DNA from: Clostridia bacterium | Lineage (GTDB): Bacteria > Bacillota > Clostridia > JAQVDB01 | Assembly (NCBI GenBank): GCA_028698525.1 | Contig: JAQVDB010000020.1 | Coordinates: 1 to 34,655, forward strand | Direction: 5' to 3' | DNA: 34,655 bases | Part shown: one piece after another, positions 25,300 to 33,131 of the stretch | Layout of the letters: the number at the start of each line of letters is the position of its first letter | Numbering within the stretch: position 1 is the first letter of the stretch | Program-made: the position numbers and the translations under genes | Notes under the pieces: generated by a model | What the model was told of the DNA's origin: nothing | Seen by the model: only the letters and a program-made list of their open reading frames with translations | Databases searched by the model: none

Positions 25300-25326
25300 A
25301 AAAAGGAACTATAAGAGGTGATTTAT

Positions 25327-25488
25327 ATGTTGAAATCAAGAAAAAATGTCAGTTTATTGATAGTAATTTTGATAATCACAATAATAAGTATAAGTTCCTT
25401 TTTGTATATTACAGCTGAAAAAGAAAATAAGATGCCTTCAGGGGCAAAGCTTGTATATGGAGGAGAATGTAGTTGGAAGTGTACTTAA
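25327..25488 (+). CDS. Small single-pass membrane protein of unknown function (53 aa)
   Basis: I do not recognise this gene. A basic start (MLKSRKN) is followed by a hydrophobic helix at about residues 9-29 and a short outer tail ending GGECSWKCT with two cysteines near the end. AAGAGGTG lies at good spacing before the ATG. It is the first gene after the candidate spoVA promoter, and its last 16 bases overlap the start of spoVAA, which argues for coupled translation. It is not an N-terminal extension of SpoVAA, as the frames differ. Confidence 0.65.
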   Translation: MLKSRKNVSLLIVILIITIISISSFLYITAEKENKMPSGAKLVYGGECSWKCT

Positions 25489-26060
25489 AGCCTAATAAAA
25501 TTGTATATTGTGAAGATGGAGTCCAGCTAAGACTCAAGGATTTAGCACAAGTTCTTGCAGATAGACAAGTGCAGGAAGATATAGAAAGACTTACTGTAAT
25601 AACTTCCAACTTTGCACAGCAAAGCTATATGGTTTTGTCATCACTTGAATTGATAAAAGTGGTAAATACTTATGATAATAATCTAAAAGTGAATATAATA
25701 GGGAATACAGAAACAATGTTAAAAAAGGCACAATCTAATAGACAGGACAATGTACTAGCGTATTTAAAATTAGCTGTGGTAATTATTCTGATTTTTTTGG
25801 GTGCTGGATATTCCATCATGTATTTTCATGCAGATGTTAATATGTTTGATATGCATAAAAAACTATGTAAAATGGTAACAGGCAATGCAAACAATATCTT
25901 AATGATACAGATACCATATTCGTTAGGTCTAGGATTGGGATTGTCTCTTTTTTTTAACCACTTGACAGGGAAAAAACTAACCAGTGACCCTAGTCCTTTA
26001 GAGGTGGAAATGTATTTGTATTCGGATAATATAGACAAGTATATGAAAGATAACTCATAG
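25473..26060 (+). CDS. spoVAA: Stage V sporulation protein AA
   Basis: A 195-aa SpoVA component, part of the machinery for dipicolinic acid movement across the spore inner membrane. The N-terminal soluble domain (VYLKPNKIVYCEDGVQLRLKD) precedes two hydrophobic segments at about 92-115 and 138-160, with SPLEVEMY near the end, as in the family. The start is TTG at 25473 behind GGAGGAG, inside the end of the preceding small ORF. Identity is supported by spoVAB next to it. Confidence 0.9.
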   Translation: MEVYLKPNKIVYCEDGVQLRLKDLAQVLADRQVQEDIERLTVITSNFAQQSYMVLSSLELIKVVNTYDNNLKVNIIGNTETMLKKAQSNRQDNVLAYLKLAVVIILIFLGAGYSIMYFHADVNMFDMHKKLCKMVTGNANNILMIQIPYSLGLGLGLSLFFNHLTGKKLTSDPSPLEVEMYLYSDNIDKYMKDNS

Positions 26061-26076
26061 GGGTTGTGTTATGTAA

Positions 26077-26493
26077 ATGCCAAAAATATTTTTGATTATT
26101 TCGGGTCTTGCTGCAGGAATTACAATAGGTACAGGAATAGCGGCCCTTTTAGCGTTGTTAGATATTATTCCCAGGTTAGCCCAACTGACCCGTAGCTATA
26201 AATATATCTGGTTATATGAATCAGCTTTTATATTTGGTGCAACATTTTTTTCAATTATGGATCTATTAAATGTGAAACTATATCTTAACAGTGTGATTTT
26301 GATTGTTTTGGGAAGTTTTATGGGAGTATATATAGGGCTTATAACTGCTGCATTAGCAGAACTTATAAATGTAATACCTGTGATGGTTCGAAGGTCAAAC
26401 CTTACGCAATACGCTTTTTTCATCCTATTGGCAATAATAATCGGTAAGGTTACAGGTTCTTTAATATATTGGCTATTTCCTAACATAAGGTAG
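26077..26493 (+). CDS. spoVAB: Stage V sporulation protein AB
   Basis: A 138-aa integral membrane protein with about four hydrophobic helices, the size and hydropathy of SpoVAB. The family-like start has GLAAGITIGTGIAALLALLDIIPRLAQ. It sits 16 bases after spoVAA. Role is with SpoVAA in the spore inner membrane; the precise function is not known even in Bacillus. A weak GGGGTTG site precedes the ATG. Confidence 0.9.
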   Translation: MPKIFLIISGLAAGITIGTGIAALLALLDIIPRLAQLTRSYKYIWLYESAFIFGATFFSIMDLLNVKLYLNSVILIVLGSFMGVYIGLITAALAELINVIPVMVRRSNLTQYAFFILLAIIIGKVTGSLIYWLFPNIR

Positions 26494-26499
26494 AGGTAT

Positions 26500-26634
26500 A
26501 TGAAAAGAGATTATTATTTAGAAAAGAAAGCTATGATTGATCAATTAAATCTTGAGGAAAGCGAGATAAGACAAAAGTTTTTGGAGGATTTTCCTCTAAA
26601 AAACCCTAATGATAAAAATCATAAAAAGGAGTGA
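26500..26634 (+). CDS. Small charged protein of unknown function (44 aa)
   Basis: I do not recognise this gene. It is a 44-aa hydrophilic, mostly helical peptide (MKRDYYLEKKAMIDQLNLEE at the start, FLEDFPLKNP in the middle, Lys/Asn-rich end). TAGAGG before the ATG overlaps the spoVAB stop, and its end holds the ribosome site for the dodecin gene. Gaps are 6 bases before and 4 bases after. The tight fit in the operon supports translation, but homology must be checked. Confidence 0.55.
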   Translation: MKRDYYLEKKAMIDQLNLEESEIRQKFLEDFPLKNPNDKNHKKE

Positions 26635-26638
26635 TGCT

Positions 26639-26842
26639 ATGTCAACGGTAAAAGTTATAAATTTAATAGGGGAATCTGATGATAGCTGGGAAGGCGCGGT
26701 TAAAAATGCAGTGAGTGAAGCAGCAAAGACTCTTGATAATTTAATAGGGGTGGAAGTTGTAAATAATACAGCCAAGATAGAAGAAGGTAGAATTGTAAAA
26801 TATAAATCTAATGTTCACATAGCTTTTAGAGTGAAAAATTAG
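26639..26842 (+). CDS. Dodecin family protein within the spoVA operon
   Basis: A 67-aa dodecin-like protein: VKVINLIGESDDSWEGAVKN, then AAKTLDNL, VEVVNNTAKIEEGRI and VHIAFRV match the alpha-beta dodecin fold. Dodecins form hollow dodecamers that store flavins or other cofactors. The tryptophan that stacks on flavin in classical dodecins (the RWFEV position) is replaced here: residues 36-40 read IGVEV; the subfamily with a Trp in the DSW motif near residue 17 is common in Bacillota. The ATG at 26639 has GGAGTG upstream; a longer in-frame start at 26609 overlaps the preceding ORF. It lies between spoVAB and spoVAC, 17 bases from the latter. Confidence 0.9.
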   Translation: MSTVKVINLIGESDDSWEGAVKNAVSEAAKTLDNLIGVEVVNNTAKIEEGRIVKYKSNVHIAFRVKN

Positions 26843-26858
26843 GCATGAGAGGTGTAAT

Positions 26859-27311
26859 ATGGAACCTAAACAGAAGAAGATTGAAAAAGAGTATCAAAAT
26901 TTTATAAATGACAAATTGCCTAAACCAAATTTATTAAAAAACTGTTTTAATGCTTTTTGGACCGGAGGCCTAATCTGTGTTGTTGGGCAGTTTTTTAGGA
27001 GTATAGGTATAGATAGGCTTGGTATGAATATAGACGACTCTTCAGGGTTTACTTCGATGGTGATGATATTCATTGGAGCGTTTTTAACCGGATTAGGGGT
27101 ATATGATCAGATTGGAAAATTTGCCGGTGCTGGTTCAATCGTTCCTATTACAGGTTTTGCGAATTCAATAGTTTCCCCTGCGATGGAATTTAAAAGAGAA
27201 GGATATGTATTTGGTGTTGCTGCTAAAATGTTTACAATAGCAGGTCCTGTGTTGGTATATGGAATAACTGCCTCTGTACTTTATGGAATAATACTAATAT
27301 TAGTTAGGTGA
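26859..27311 (+). CDS. spoVAC: Stage V sporulation protein AC
   Basis: A 150-aa membrane protein of the spoVA complex; in Bacillus SpoVAC behaves as a mechanosensitive channel that can release dipicolinic acid. A soluble start (about 30 aa) is followed by four hydrophobic segments, with GGLICVVGQFFRSIG and GAFLTGLGVYDQIGKFAGAGSIVPITGFANS being family-typical. AGAGGTG precedes the ATG. The end is 12 bases before spoVAD. Confidence 0.95.
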   Translation: MEPKQKKIEKEYQNFINDKLPKPNLLKNCFNAFWTGGLICVVGQFFRSIGIDRLGMNIDDSSGFTSMVMIFIGAFLTGLGVYDQIGKFAGAGSIVPITGFANSIVSPAMEFKREGYVFGVAAKMFTIAGPVLVYGITASVLYGIILILVR

Positions 27312-27322
27312 GAGGTGAGCAT

Positions 27323-28339
27323 ATGGCAAATAAAAAGATAGGTACACAAACAATAAGATTCGATAACCCCCCCTCTATTATAAGTGGAGCTTCTATAGTT
27401 GGTAAAAAAGAGGGAGAAGGTCCTTTAGGGGATTTTTTTGATAAGGTATTGGAAGATGACACATATGGTGAGGAGAGCTGGGAAAAGGCCGAGCGTAAGA
27501 TGTTTATTGAAACAACCCAGATGTCAATAGCAAAGTCAGGAGTAGGTGATAATAATATAGATTTTTTGCTGGGAGGGGATCTGCTCAATCAGATAATTTC
27601 TGCAAGTTTTGCAGCTAGAGAATTAAGAATACCTTTTTTGGGTTTATATGGCGCTTGTTCCACCATGTCTGAGTCGTTATTGTTAAGTTCTATAATTATA
27701 GATGGTGGTTTTGCTGATTATATTGTATGTGGTGCATCTAGCCACTTTTCAACTGCTGAAAGGCAGTATAGATTTCCTCTTGAGTTTGGAAATCAGAGAA
27801 AATTGACGGCGCAGTGGACGGTTACAGGATGCGGAATGGTTACTTTATCTTCATCGGGAGTAGGACCTTTTATAACACATGCTACACCTGGTAAAGTCAT
27901 AGACTTAGGTATAAAAGATGCGGATAATATGGGTGCGGCTATGGCTCCAGCAGCAGTTGATACAATTATAACTCATTTTAACGATACCGGTTGGGATGAA
28001 ACTAGTTATGACCTAGTTGTTACTGGGGATTTAGGAACTATCGGTAAAAATATAACGAACGAAATGCTGAAAAATCAAGGGTATGATATAAGCAATATAT
28101 ATATAGATTGTGGAGATGAGATATTTGATCATCAAAATCAGGATACACATGCAGGAGGAAGTGGTTGTGGTTGTGCAGCGGTTGTATTGTCCAGCTATTT
28201 GATCAGAGGATTTGTCCAAGGGTTATATAGAAAGATCCTTTTTATTTCAACAGGAGCTTTACTGAGTCCAACAAGTTCATTACAAGGTGAATCTATACCG
28301 AGTATAGCGCATGCCATAACTATTGAGAGCGGTGATTAA
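27323..28339 (+). CDS. spoVAD: Stage V sporulation protein AD
   Basis: Thiolase-fold protein that binds dipicolinic acid in Bacillus and is needed for its uptake into the forespore. The family-type segments GACSTMSESLLLSSI, YRFPLEFGNQR and GGSGCGCAAVVLSSY are present. Length 338 aa. ATG at 27323, with AGAGGTG 6 bases upstream, is better than GTG at 27308 that lacks a ribosome site. It is flanked by spoVAC and spoVAEB in the conserved order. Confidence 0.96.
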   Translation: MANKKIGTQTIRFDNPPSIISGASIVGKKEGEGPLGDFFDKVLEDDTYGEESWEKAERKMFIETTQMSIAKSGVGDNNIDFLLGGDLLNQIISASFAARELRIPFLGLYGACSTMSESLLLSSIIIDGGFADYIVCGASSHFSTAERQYRFPLEFGNQRKLTAQWTVTGCGMVTLSSSGVGPFITHATPGKVIDLGIKDADNMGAAMAPAAVDTIITHFNDTGWDETSYDLVVTGDLGTIGKNITNEMLKNQGYDISNIYIDCGDEIFDHQNQDTHAGGSGCGCAAVVLSSYLIRGFVQGLYRKILFISTGALLSPTSSLQGESIPSIAHAITIESGD

Positions 28340-28351
28340 GGAGTTGATGAT

Positions 28352-28708
28352 ATGGACTATATAAAGGCATTTATTGTGGGTGGGACTATATGCGTCGTTG
28401 GCCAGATACTTATGGACACAACTCAGCTGACTCCAGCTCGTATATTAGTGATCTTTGTTACATCAGGGGTGATTTTGACAGCTCTGGGATTGTATAAACC
28501 TATAGTAGATTGGGGAGGGGCAGGTGCAACAGTACCATTGCCTGGTTTTGGATATGCATTGGCTAATGGTGTAAAAAAGATGGTGGCAGAAAAAGGGGTG
28601 TTAGGTGTTCTTACAGGTGGAGTTACTGCTACTGCAGGAGGTATAACTGCAGCAATTGTATTTGGATATTTAATGTCTGTATTATTTAACCCAAGGACGA
28701 AAAAATGA
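28352..28708 (+). CDS. spoVAEB: Stage V sporulation protein AEB
   Basis: A 118-aa integral membrane protein related to SpoVAC (FIVGGTICVVGQIL, then GALGLYKPIVDWGGAGATVPLPGFG-like region). Three to four hydrophobic helices. In Bacillus SpoVAC, AD and AEB are the core conserved set of the operon. Its last four bases overlap the start of the next gene (ATGA), so they are coupled. Confidence 0.94.
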   Translation: MDYIKAFIVGGTICVVGQILMDTTQLTPARILVIFVTSGVILTALGLYKPIVDWGGAGATVPLPGFGYALANGVKKMVAEKGVLGVLTGGVTATAGGITAAIVFGYLMSVLFNPRTKK

Positions 28709-29271
28709 ATAAGGATATAATAATTGTAACAGATGGTGATAGAGTTGCCCAAAGGGCAGTTGAGGTTGCCGCTCAAAATTTAGGAGTCAGATGTATTTCT
28801 GCTTCTGCCGGCAATCCTACTGAAGTTACAGGTCCGGAAATGGAAAGTTTGATTTTATCTGCAAAAAGCACTCCTGTTGTAATAATGATCGATGATGTAG
28901 GAAAGCCTGGGATAGGAAAAGGGGAAGGCATATTGGGTTATCTTCTTAAAAGTCAGAATATCAATATTTTGGGGATAATAGCCATAGCTTCTAATAATGA
29001 AAGTGATTATGTAGAAGTAGATTGTTCTATTACTAAAGAAGGGGAGATTATTAAAAATGCTGTTGATAAGTTTGGCGATAAGCAAGATACCAATAAGATA
29101 AAGGGAGATACCCTAAGCATTATAAATCAGATAAATCAGAAATTAATAATAGTAGGGTTAGGGGACCCAGGTAAAATGGACTTTAATGATGATATTTCAA
29201 AAGGAGCTCCTATAACTACCAAAGCAATAGAACAAATATTAAAATCTAGTAAAAACCAAAAAGAGAGCTAG
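28705..29271 (+). CDS. spoVAEA: Stage V sporulation protein AEA
   Basis: A 188-aa soluble protein. IIIVTDGDRVAQRAVEVAAQN at the N-terminus, VIMIDDVGKPGIGKGEG in the middle and IVGLGDPGKMDFND near the end are characteristic of SpoVAEA. Some of these motifs resemble nucleotide-binding turns, but its biochemical role is not established. Last gene of the spoVA operon here; the germination-related spoVAF that follows in Bacillus is absent. A terminator overlaps its 3' end. Confidence 0.93.
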   Translation: MNKDIIIVTDGDRVAQRAVEVAAQNLGVRCISASAGNPTEVTGPEMESLILSAKSTPVVIMIDDVGKPGIGKGEGILGYLLKSQNINILGIIAIASNNESDYVEVDCSITKEGEIIKNAVDKFGDKQDTNKIKGDTLSIINQINQKLIIVGLGDPGKMDFNDDISKGAPITTKAIEQILKSSKNQKES

Positions 29272-29286
29272 TAGCAAGCTCTCTTT
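29260..29286. terminator. Terminator at the end of spoVA, possibly bidirectional
   Basis: AAAGAGAGCT pairs exactly with AGCTCTCTTT (10 bp). Short T-runs exist on both strands, so it may end both the spoVA operon and the PBP1A gene on the opposite strand. Confidence 0.75.
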
Positions 29287-29297
29287 ATTGGATAATA

Positions 29298-32200
29298 TTA
29301 ATCATCATCAATATCGTTATCAGAATTATTATTGTTGCTATCGGAATCACTACTATTGCCATTACCATTATTGTTGCTATTGTTATTACTGTTATCATTA
29401 TTGCTACTGCCAGTATTGATGGCTTGTTCAATTGCTTTAAATACGGAATCTGATACATTCTTCAGATGATTATAAGCTGAAGATATTTCGTTAGCAGCTT
29501 GTTTTGTAATTTGCTCGATGTTAATATTTACTGGTTTTTGATTTTTAGGATTTTGTTGGTTATATTCGATTGTTTTATTCATATTATCTATTGCACTCTG
29601 TATTTGCTTATCGTAGTTGTTTATTGCCTGTTCTAATTGAGCAGACGAATCCCTAATAGCCTTTTCCTGTTCAGAGGTTACATGTTCAGGATAATTGCTT
29701 TTATAATAATTTAATTTTTGTTCTACTGACGACAACAGATCTTTTGCTTTCTGCAATAAATCCTCAATGTTCTGTCTTAAATCGAGCCAACCGGATGTAT
29801 GAACTTTACAGTAATTGTCTTCATTTTCGGTGTTAGGCATCTCATATGGAGTATCTAAAATTTTGGCCTTGACTGAATCCGGAAGACTAAAATAAGGTGA
29901 ATCGGCCGGTCTTTTTACAAATACTTTATTAACCACTTGTGCCTCAGGACAAAATTCTGTGGCAAATTTTCCACTCGTGGCACATATATCAGCTTCTACA
30001 TGGCAATTACATTTTTCATTTGGTACAGTGCCAGCTATAAAGTATTCAGTCTTAACTACATGACGTGGGTCCTTGAAGCAAAGTTCAGTAGGGATTTTGC
30101 CAGAACATGTACATATTTTGGCAGCAACTACTCCCTTTGGTCTAGCAAAGAATTCTTTATATTCAAGATTTTCGTGGATGGGAGCCATTATATTTTTCCA
30201 AAGCTCACCAGCAGTAGTACTACTGTACGTGCCATCAGGAAAATGTATATCTATAGGCTTGCCATCTATATTAATCGAATTTGCATCGTTTCCTATCCAT
30301 ACAAAAGCAGAATAGTAGGGCGTCAATCCACCAAATAAAACATCTTTTATTCTATTGATATTTGGATTGTTTACGTCTTTGTTTGTATTTGTCCCAGTCT
30401 TGCCTGCAGTAGGCATATTAGGTATTTGGGCCCTTCTGCCTGTGCCGGAGTTGATAACATCCTGCATTAAGTCCAGCATTATCCATGCTGTTTCTTCTTT
30501 GAAAACTTCTCTGCGTATAGGATTTTTGTTATCTAATATGATGTTTCCATCCCTGTCCACCACTTTAGTTATTGTGGTAGGCTCTATATAGATGCCCTTA
30601 TTTCCAATTGTGCCATATGCTGCAGCCATTTGGAGTACGGATGCACCGTCTGTTCCAAGAGAAAGGGCGGCAGCAGATAGTCCAGTCTGTTCGCTATCAT
30701 TTTTTATAACACCGTACTCTTCATTAAGTCCAAGTTTATCCAAATATTCCTTTGATTGTTGTAGTCCTACGGATTCTAGCAGAACTCTTTCTGTTACTAC
30801 GTTGATGGATTGTATTATACCTTGTCTGGCTGTTGTCAGTCCTGTATATTTATTATCATAGTTTGCTCCAAAACCCTTTGAACCACCCCAACCAGGAATT
30901 TTTGCAGGAATATTTTCATAGACGTATCCAGCAGAACCCTTTAGGTCTACAAGGGGACCGTAAACACTGATTGGTTTTATGGTTGAGCCTACACCTCTGT
31001 TAGTTTTAACAGCCCTGTTCATTACTCGCGCATCTTTTGGATTATTTCCATATCTGCCACCAACCATTGCACGTATTTCTCCAGTATGGTAATCGATTAT
31101 CACAGCAGCAGCCTGAGGATCAGGGAATCCATTTGGGTCTTTATAGTTTTTATAAGTTGCTTTTGGATAACCCTTGAAATTTTCAATTTGCTGCTCTGTA
31201 TTTTTTTGTATATCAGGGTTTAATGTGGTATGGATTTGAAGACCGCCTTTATTAATAAGGTTTTCCGCCTTTTGTTTGCCATCTTTTTCGTTTTCCCAAC
31301 CATACTTTTTAACCAGCTTATCCAGTAATTCCTCATAAACATAGTCTATAAAAGAAGACTGTTCTTCCCTTTTTTTAGGTTTTATCAAGACTATTGACTC
31401 GCTTAAAGCTTCATCATATTCATCCTTGGATATAGAACCTAGTTCATACATTTTACTTAAAACCAAATCTGTACGTTTTTCTGCAACGTCTCTTGGTTGG
31501 TATGTTTGTTCTTCTTTACTTTGTTCAGTATCTTCATCTTTCTGTAACGCTTCATCAGGATAGGGCATATAATAATAAGGGTTTCTGTTTATCCCAGCAA
31601 GCATCGCACTTTCTCTTAAAGTCAATTGATCAAGTTCTTTTCCAAAGTACATTTCAGCGGCGGTCTTGACACCATAAGCATTATAACCTAAATATATTGT
31701 ATTTAAGTAAGCTTCTAGTATTTGATCTTTGCTATATTTTTTTTCTAGCTGCATTGCCAGATACATTTCCTGTATTTTCCTTTTGTACGTTTGCTCCTGT
31801 GAAAGTATAGTATTCTTGATTAATTGTTGGGTTATTGTACTCGCGCCTTGACCGGTAGGATCCCCCGATATCACATTTGATAGAGCTGCTCTCATGATGC
31901 CGCGAAAACTAATACCATGGTGTTTTTTAAAGTTAATGTCTTCGATTGCTATAAATGCATTTTGTAATTCTTCCGGCATTTCAGAGAGATCAGCATGCAC
32001 CCTATTTTCTACACCGTGTAGTTCTTGTACTAGTTTTCCATTCATATCATATATAAATGAAGTATGAGCTTGATTTTTAATTTTATTAAGATCCAACTCA
32101 GGCGCAGAATCCACATATGATTTACCAATCCCAACGAAAGCACCAATACCAACTACACCGCCAATGACAATCATAAAAAATATTACTTTAAGGCATGTTA

Positions 32201-32306
32201 TAAAGATTTTTAGAGCTACATTGGGTTCTTTAGTACGTTTTTTAAAATATTTATTTTTATTAGATTGTTTTCTTTTTTGGCTGTTCAGTTCTTTATTACT
32301 GTCCAT
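29298..32306 (-). CDS. Class A penicillin-binding protein (PBP1A-like)
   Basis: Bifunctional peptidoglycan glycosyltransferase and transpeptidase, 1002 aa. A cytoplasmic basic tail and one membrane helix at about 32-58 precede the GT51 domain, with catalytic Glu122 (AIEDINFKKHHG) and GASTITQQLIKN. The transpeptidase has S441 in STIK, SIN at 500-502 and KTGT at 636-639. Then comes a Cys-rich region (about 735-790, CTCSGKIPTELC, CNCHVEADIC), a Lys/Glu-rich helical part that may form a coiled coil, and a tail of about 45 residues composed nearly only of Asn, Asp, Ser and Gly. Long tails of this sort are seen in PBP1A of Clostridia. AAGGAGG precedes the start; the promoter is sigma-A type, so growth-phase expression is likely. 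Confidence 0.95.
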   Translation of the reverse strand: MDSNKELNSQKRKQSNKNKYFKKRTKEPNVALKIFITCLKVIFFMIVIGGVVGIGAFVGIGKSYVDSAPELDLNKIKNQAHTSFIYDMNGKLVQELHGVENRVHADLSEMPEELQNAFIAIEDINFKKHHGISFRGIMRAALSNVISGDPTGQGASTITQQLIKNTILSQEQTYKRKIQEMYLAMQLEKKYSKDQILEAYLNTIYLGYNAYGVKTAAEMYFGKELDQLTLRESAMLAGINRNPYYYMPYPDEALQKDEDTEQSKEEQTYQPRDVAEKRTDLVLSKMYELGSISKDEYDEALSESIVLIKPKKREEQSSFIDYVYEELLDKLVKKYGWENEKDGKQKAENLINKGGLQIHTTLNPDIQKNTEQQIENFKGYPKATYKNYKDPNGFPDPQAAAVIIDYHTGEIRAMVGGRYGNNPKDARVMNRAVKTNRGVGSTIKPISVYGPLVDLKGSAGYVYENIPAKIPGWGGSKGFGANYDNKYTGLTTARQGIIQSINVVTERVLLESVGLQQSKEYLDKLGLNEEYGVIKNDSEQTGLSAAALSLGTDGASVLQMAAAYGTIGNKGIYIEPTTITKVVDRDGNIILDNKNPIRREVFKEETAWIMLDLMQDVINSGTGRRAQIPNMPTAGKTGTNTNKDVNNPNINRIKDVLFGGLTPYYSAFVWIGNDANSINIDGKPIDIHFPDGTYSSTTAGELWKNIMAPIHENLEYKEFFARPKGVVAAKICTCSGKIPTELCFKDPRHVVKTEYFIAGTVPNEKCNCHVEADICATSGKFATEFCPEAQVVNKVFVKRPADSPYFSLPDSVKAKILDTPYEMPNTENEDNYCKVHTSGWLDLRQNIEDLLQKAKDLLSSVEQKLNYYKSNYPEHVTSEQEKAIRDSSAQLEQAINNYDKQIQSAIDNMNKTIEYNQQNPKNQKPVNINIEQITKQAANEISSAYNHLKNVSDSVFKAIEQAINTGSSNNDNSNNNSNNNGNGNSSDSDSNNNNSDNDIDDD

Positions 32307-32346
32307 TTTATGCCTCCTTAAGCATGAAAGCCATTTTTTTTAGTTA

Positions 32347-32375
32347 ATTATAACACAAAAAAAATTTGTTGTGAA
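32347..32375 (-). promoter_or_regulatory. Sigma-A promoter of the PBP1A gene
   Basis: On the minus strand TTCACA (32370-32375) and TATAAT (32347-32352) are separated by 17 bases, 40 bases before the gene. The -35 differs from consensus in one position. Confidence 0.75.
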
Positions 32376-32448
32376 ATTAAATATATATTACGAATACATT
32401 AAAAGCACAATAAAGTTTATATTTGTTGGGGAAAAGGGAGGTGGCGTA

Positions 32449-33120
32449 TTGAAAAGATATACCAGATATAGATATCGAAAGGGGAAAAAGTTATTCTATA
32501 TTATTATTATTCTAATAACTTTTATCTTTTCATTCATCATGATTGATAGAAACATAAAACCTACAGTACTTGCTATGTCTGAGGCAAAAGCAAGAGTTAT
32601 TGCTACTAAAGCAATAAATGATGGTATTTATGAAAAATTGGGCGAAAGTGTAGATTATGAAGAACTGATAAATGTACTAAGGGACACAAATGGCAATATA
32701 ACGATGCTTCAAGCCAATACAGTAAAAATGAATAAATTATCATCTGAAACTGCTTTGAGTATACAAGAGAAAATAATTGATGTGGGTACTAGGGGGATAA
32801 GTATTCCTTTAGGGACTGCATTCGGGAGCCAAATGCTAGCAAACATGGGTCCTGATATAAACATTAAAATATTACCTTATGGTGCAGTAGAGGCTGATTT
32901 TGTAACTGAATTCGAAAATGCAGGCATCAATCAGACTAGACATAAGATTTACTTAAAAGTCACAACTGCTGTAAGAATAGTTGTCCCCCTAACAAGTGAA
33001 AAAATTTCAGTTACAACACATGTTCCAATAGCTGAAACTATAATAGTTGGAAATGTACCAGATAGCTATGTTAATGTAGATGAAAAAGATAAAATGTATA
33101 ACTTGATTCCAAGAAAATAG
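32449..33120 (+). CDS. yunB: Sporulation protein YunB
   Basis: A 223-aa protein of the YunB family, sigma-E-controlled and needed for full spore formation in Bacillus; the molecular role is unknown. After a very basic start (KRYTRYRYRKGKK) there is one membrane helix (about 15-33) and an outer domain with ILPYGAVEADFVTEFENAGINQTRH, which is highly characteristic. The start is TTG at 32449 with AGGGAGGTGG upstream; an open upstream part (to 32371) lies before this site. A degenerate sigma-E-like pair (TGAAATT and AATACATT near 32371-32397) may be its promoter, low confidence. It is divergent from PBP1A. Confidence 0.92.
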   Translation: MKRYTRYRYRKGKKLFYIIIILITFIFSFIMIDRNIKPTVLAMSEAKARVIATKAINDGIYEKLGESVDYEELINVLRDTNGNITMLQANTVKMNKLSSETALSIQEKIIDVGTRGISIPLGTAFGSQMLANMGPDINIKILPYGAVEADFVTEFENAGINQTRHKIYLKVTTAVRIVVPLTSEKISVTTHVPIAETIIVGNVPDSYVNVDEKDKMYNLIPRK

Positions 33121-33131
33121 TTAATATAATA

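Noticed and set aside
29298-29410. Simple repeat tract as a separate repeat feature
   Set aside because: The low-complexity bases code in frame for the Asn/Asp/Ser tail of PBP1A, so they are part of that gene.
29937-30861. Plus-strand open frames inside the PBP1A gene
   Set aside because: They are complements of the transpeptidase and Cys-rich coding sequence, with no ribosome sites and no family features.
32371-32397. Sigma-E promoter for yunB
   Set aside because: TGAAATT and AATACATT are only partial matches in AT-rich DNA; kept as a remark in the gene entry.
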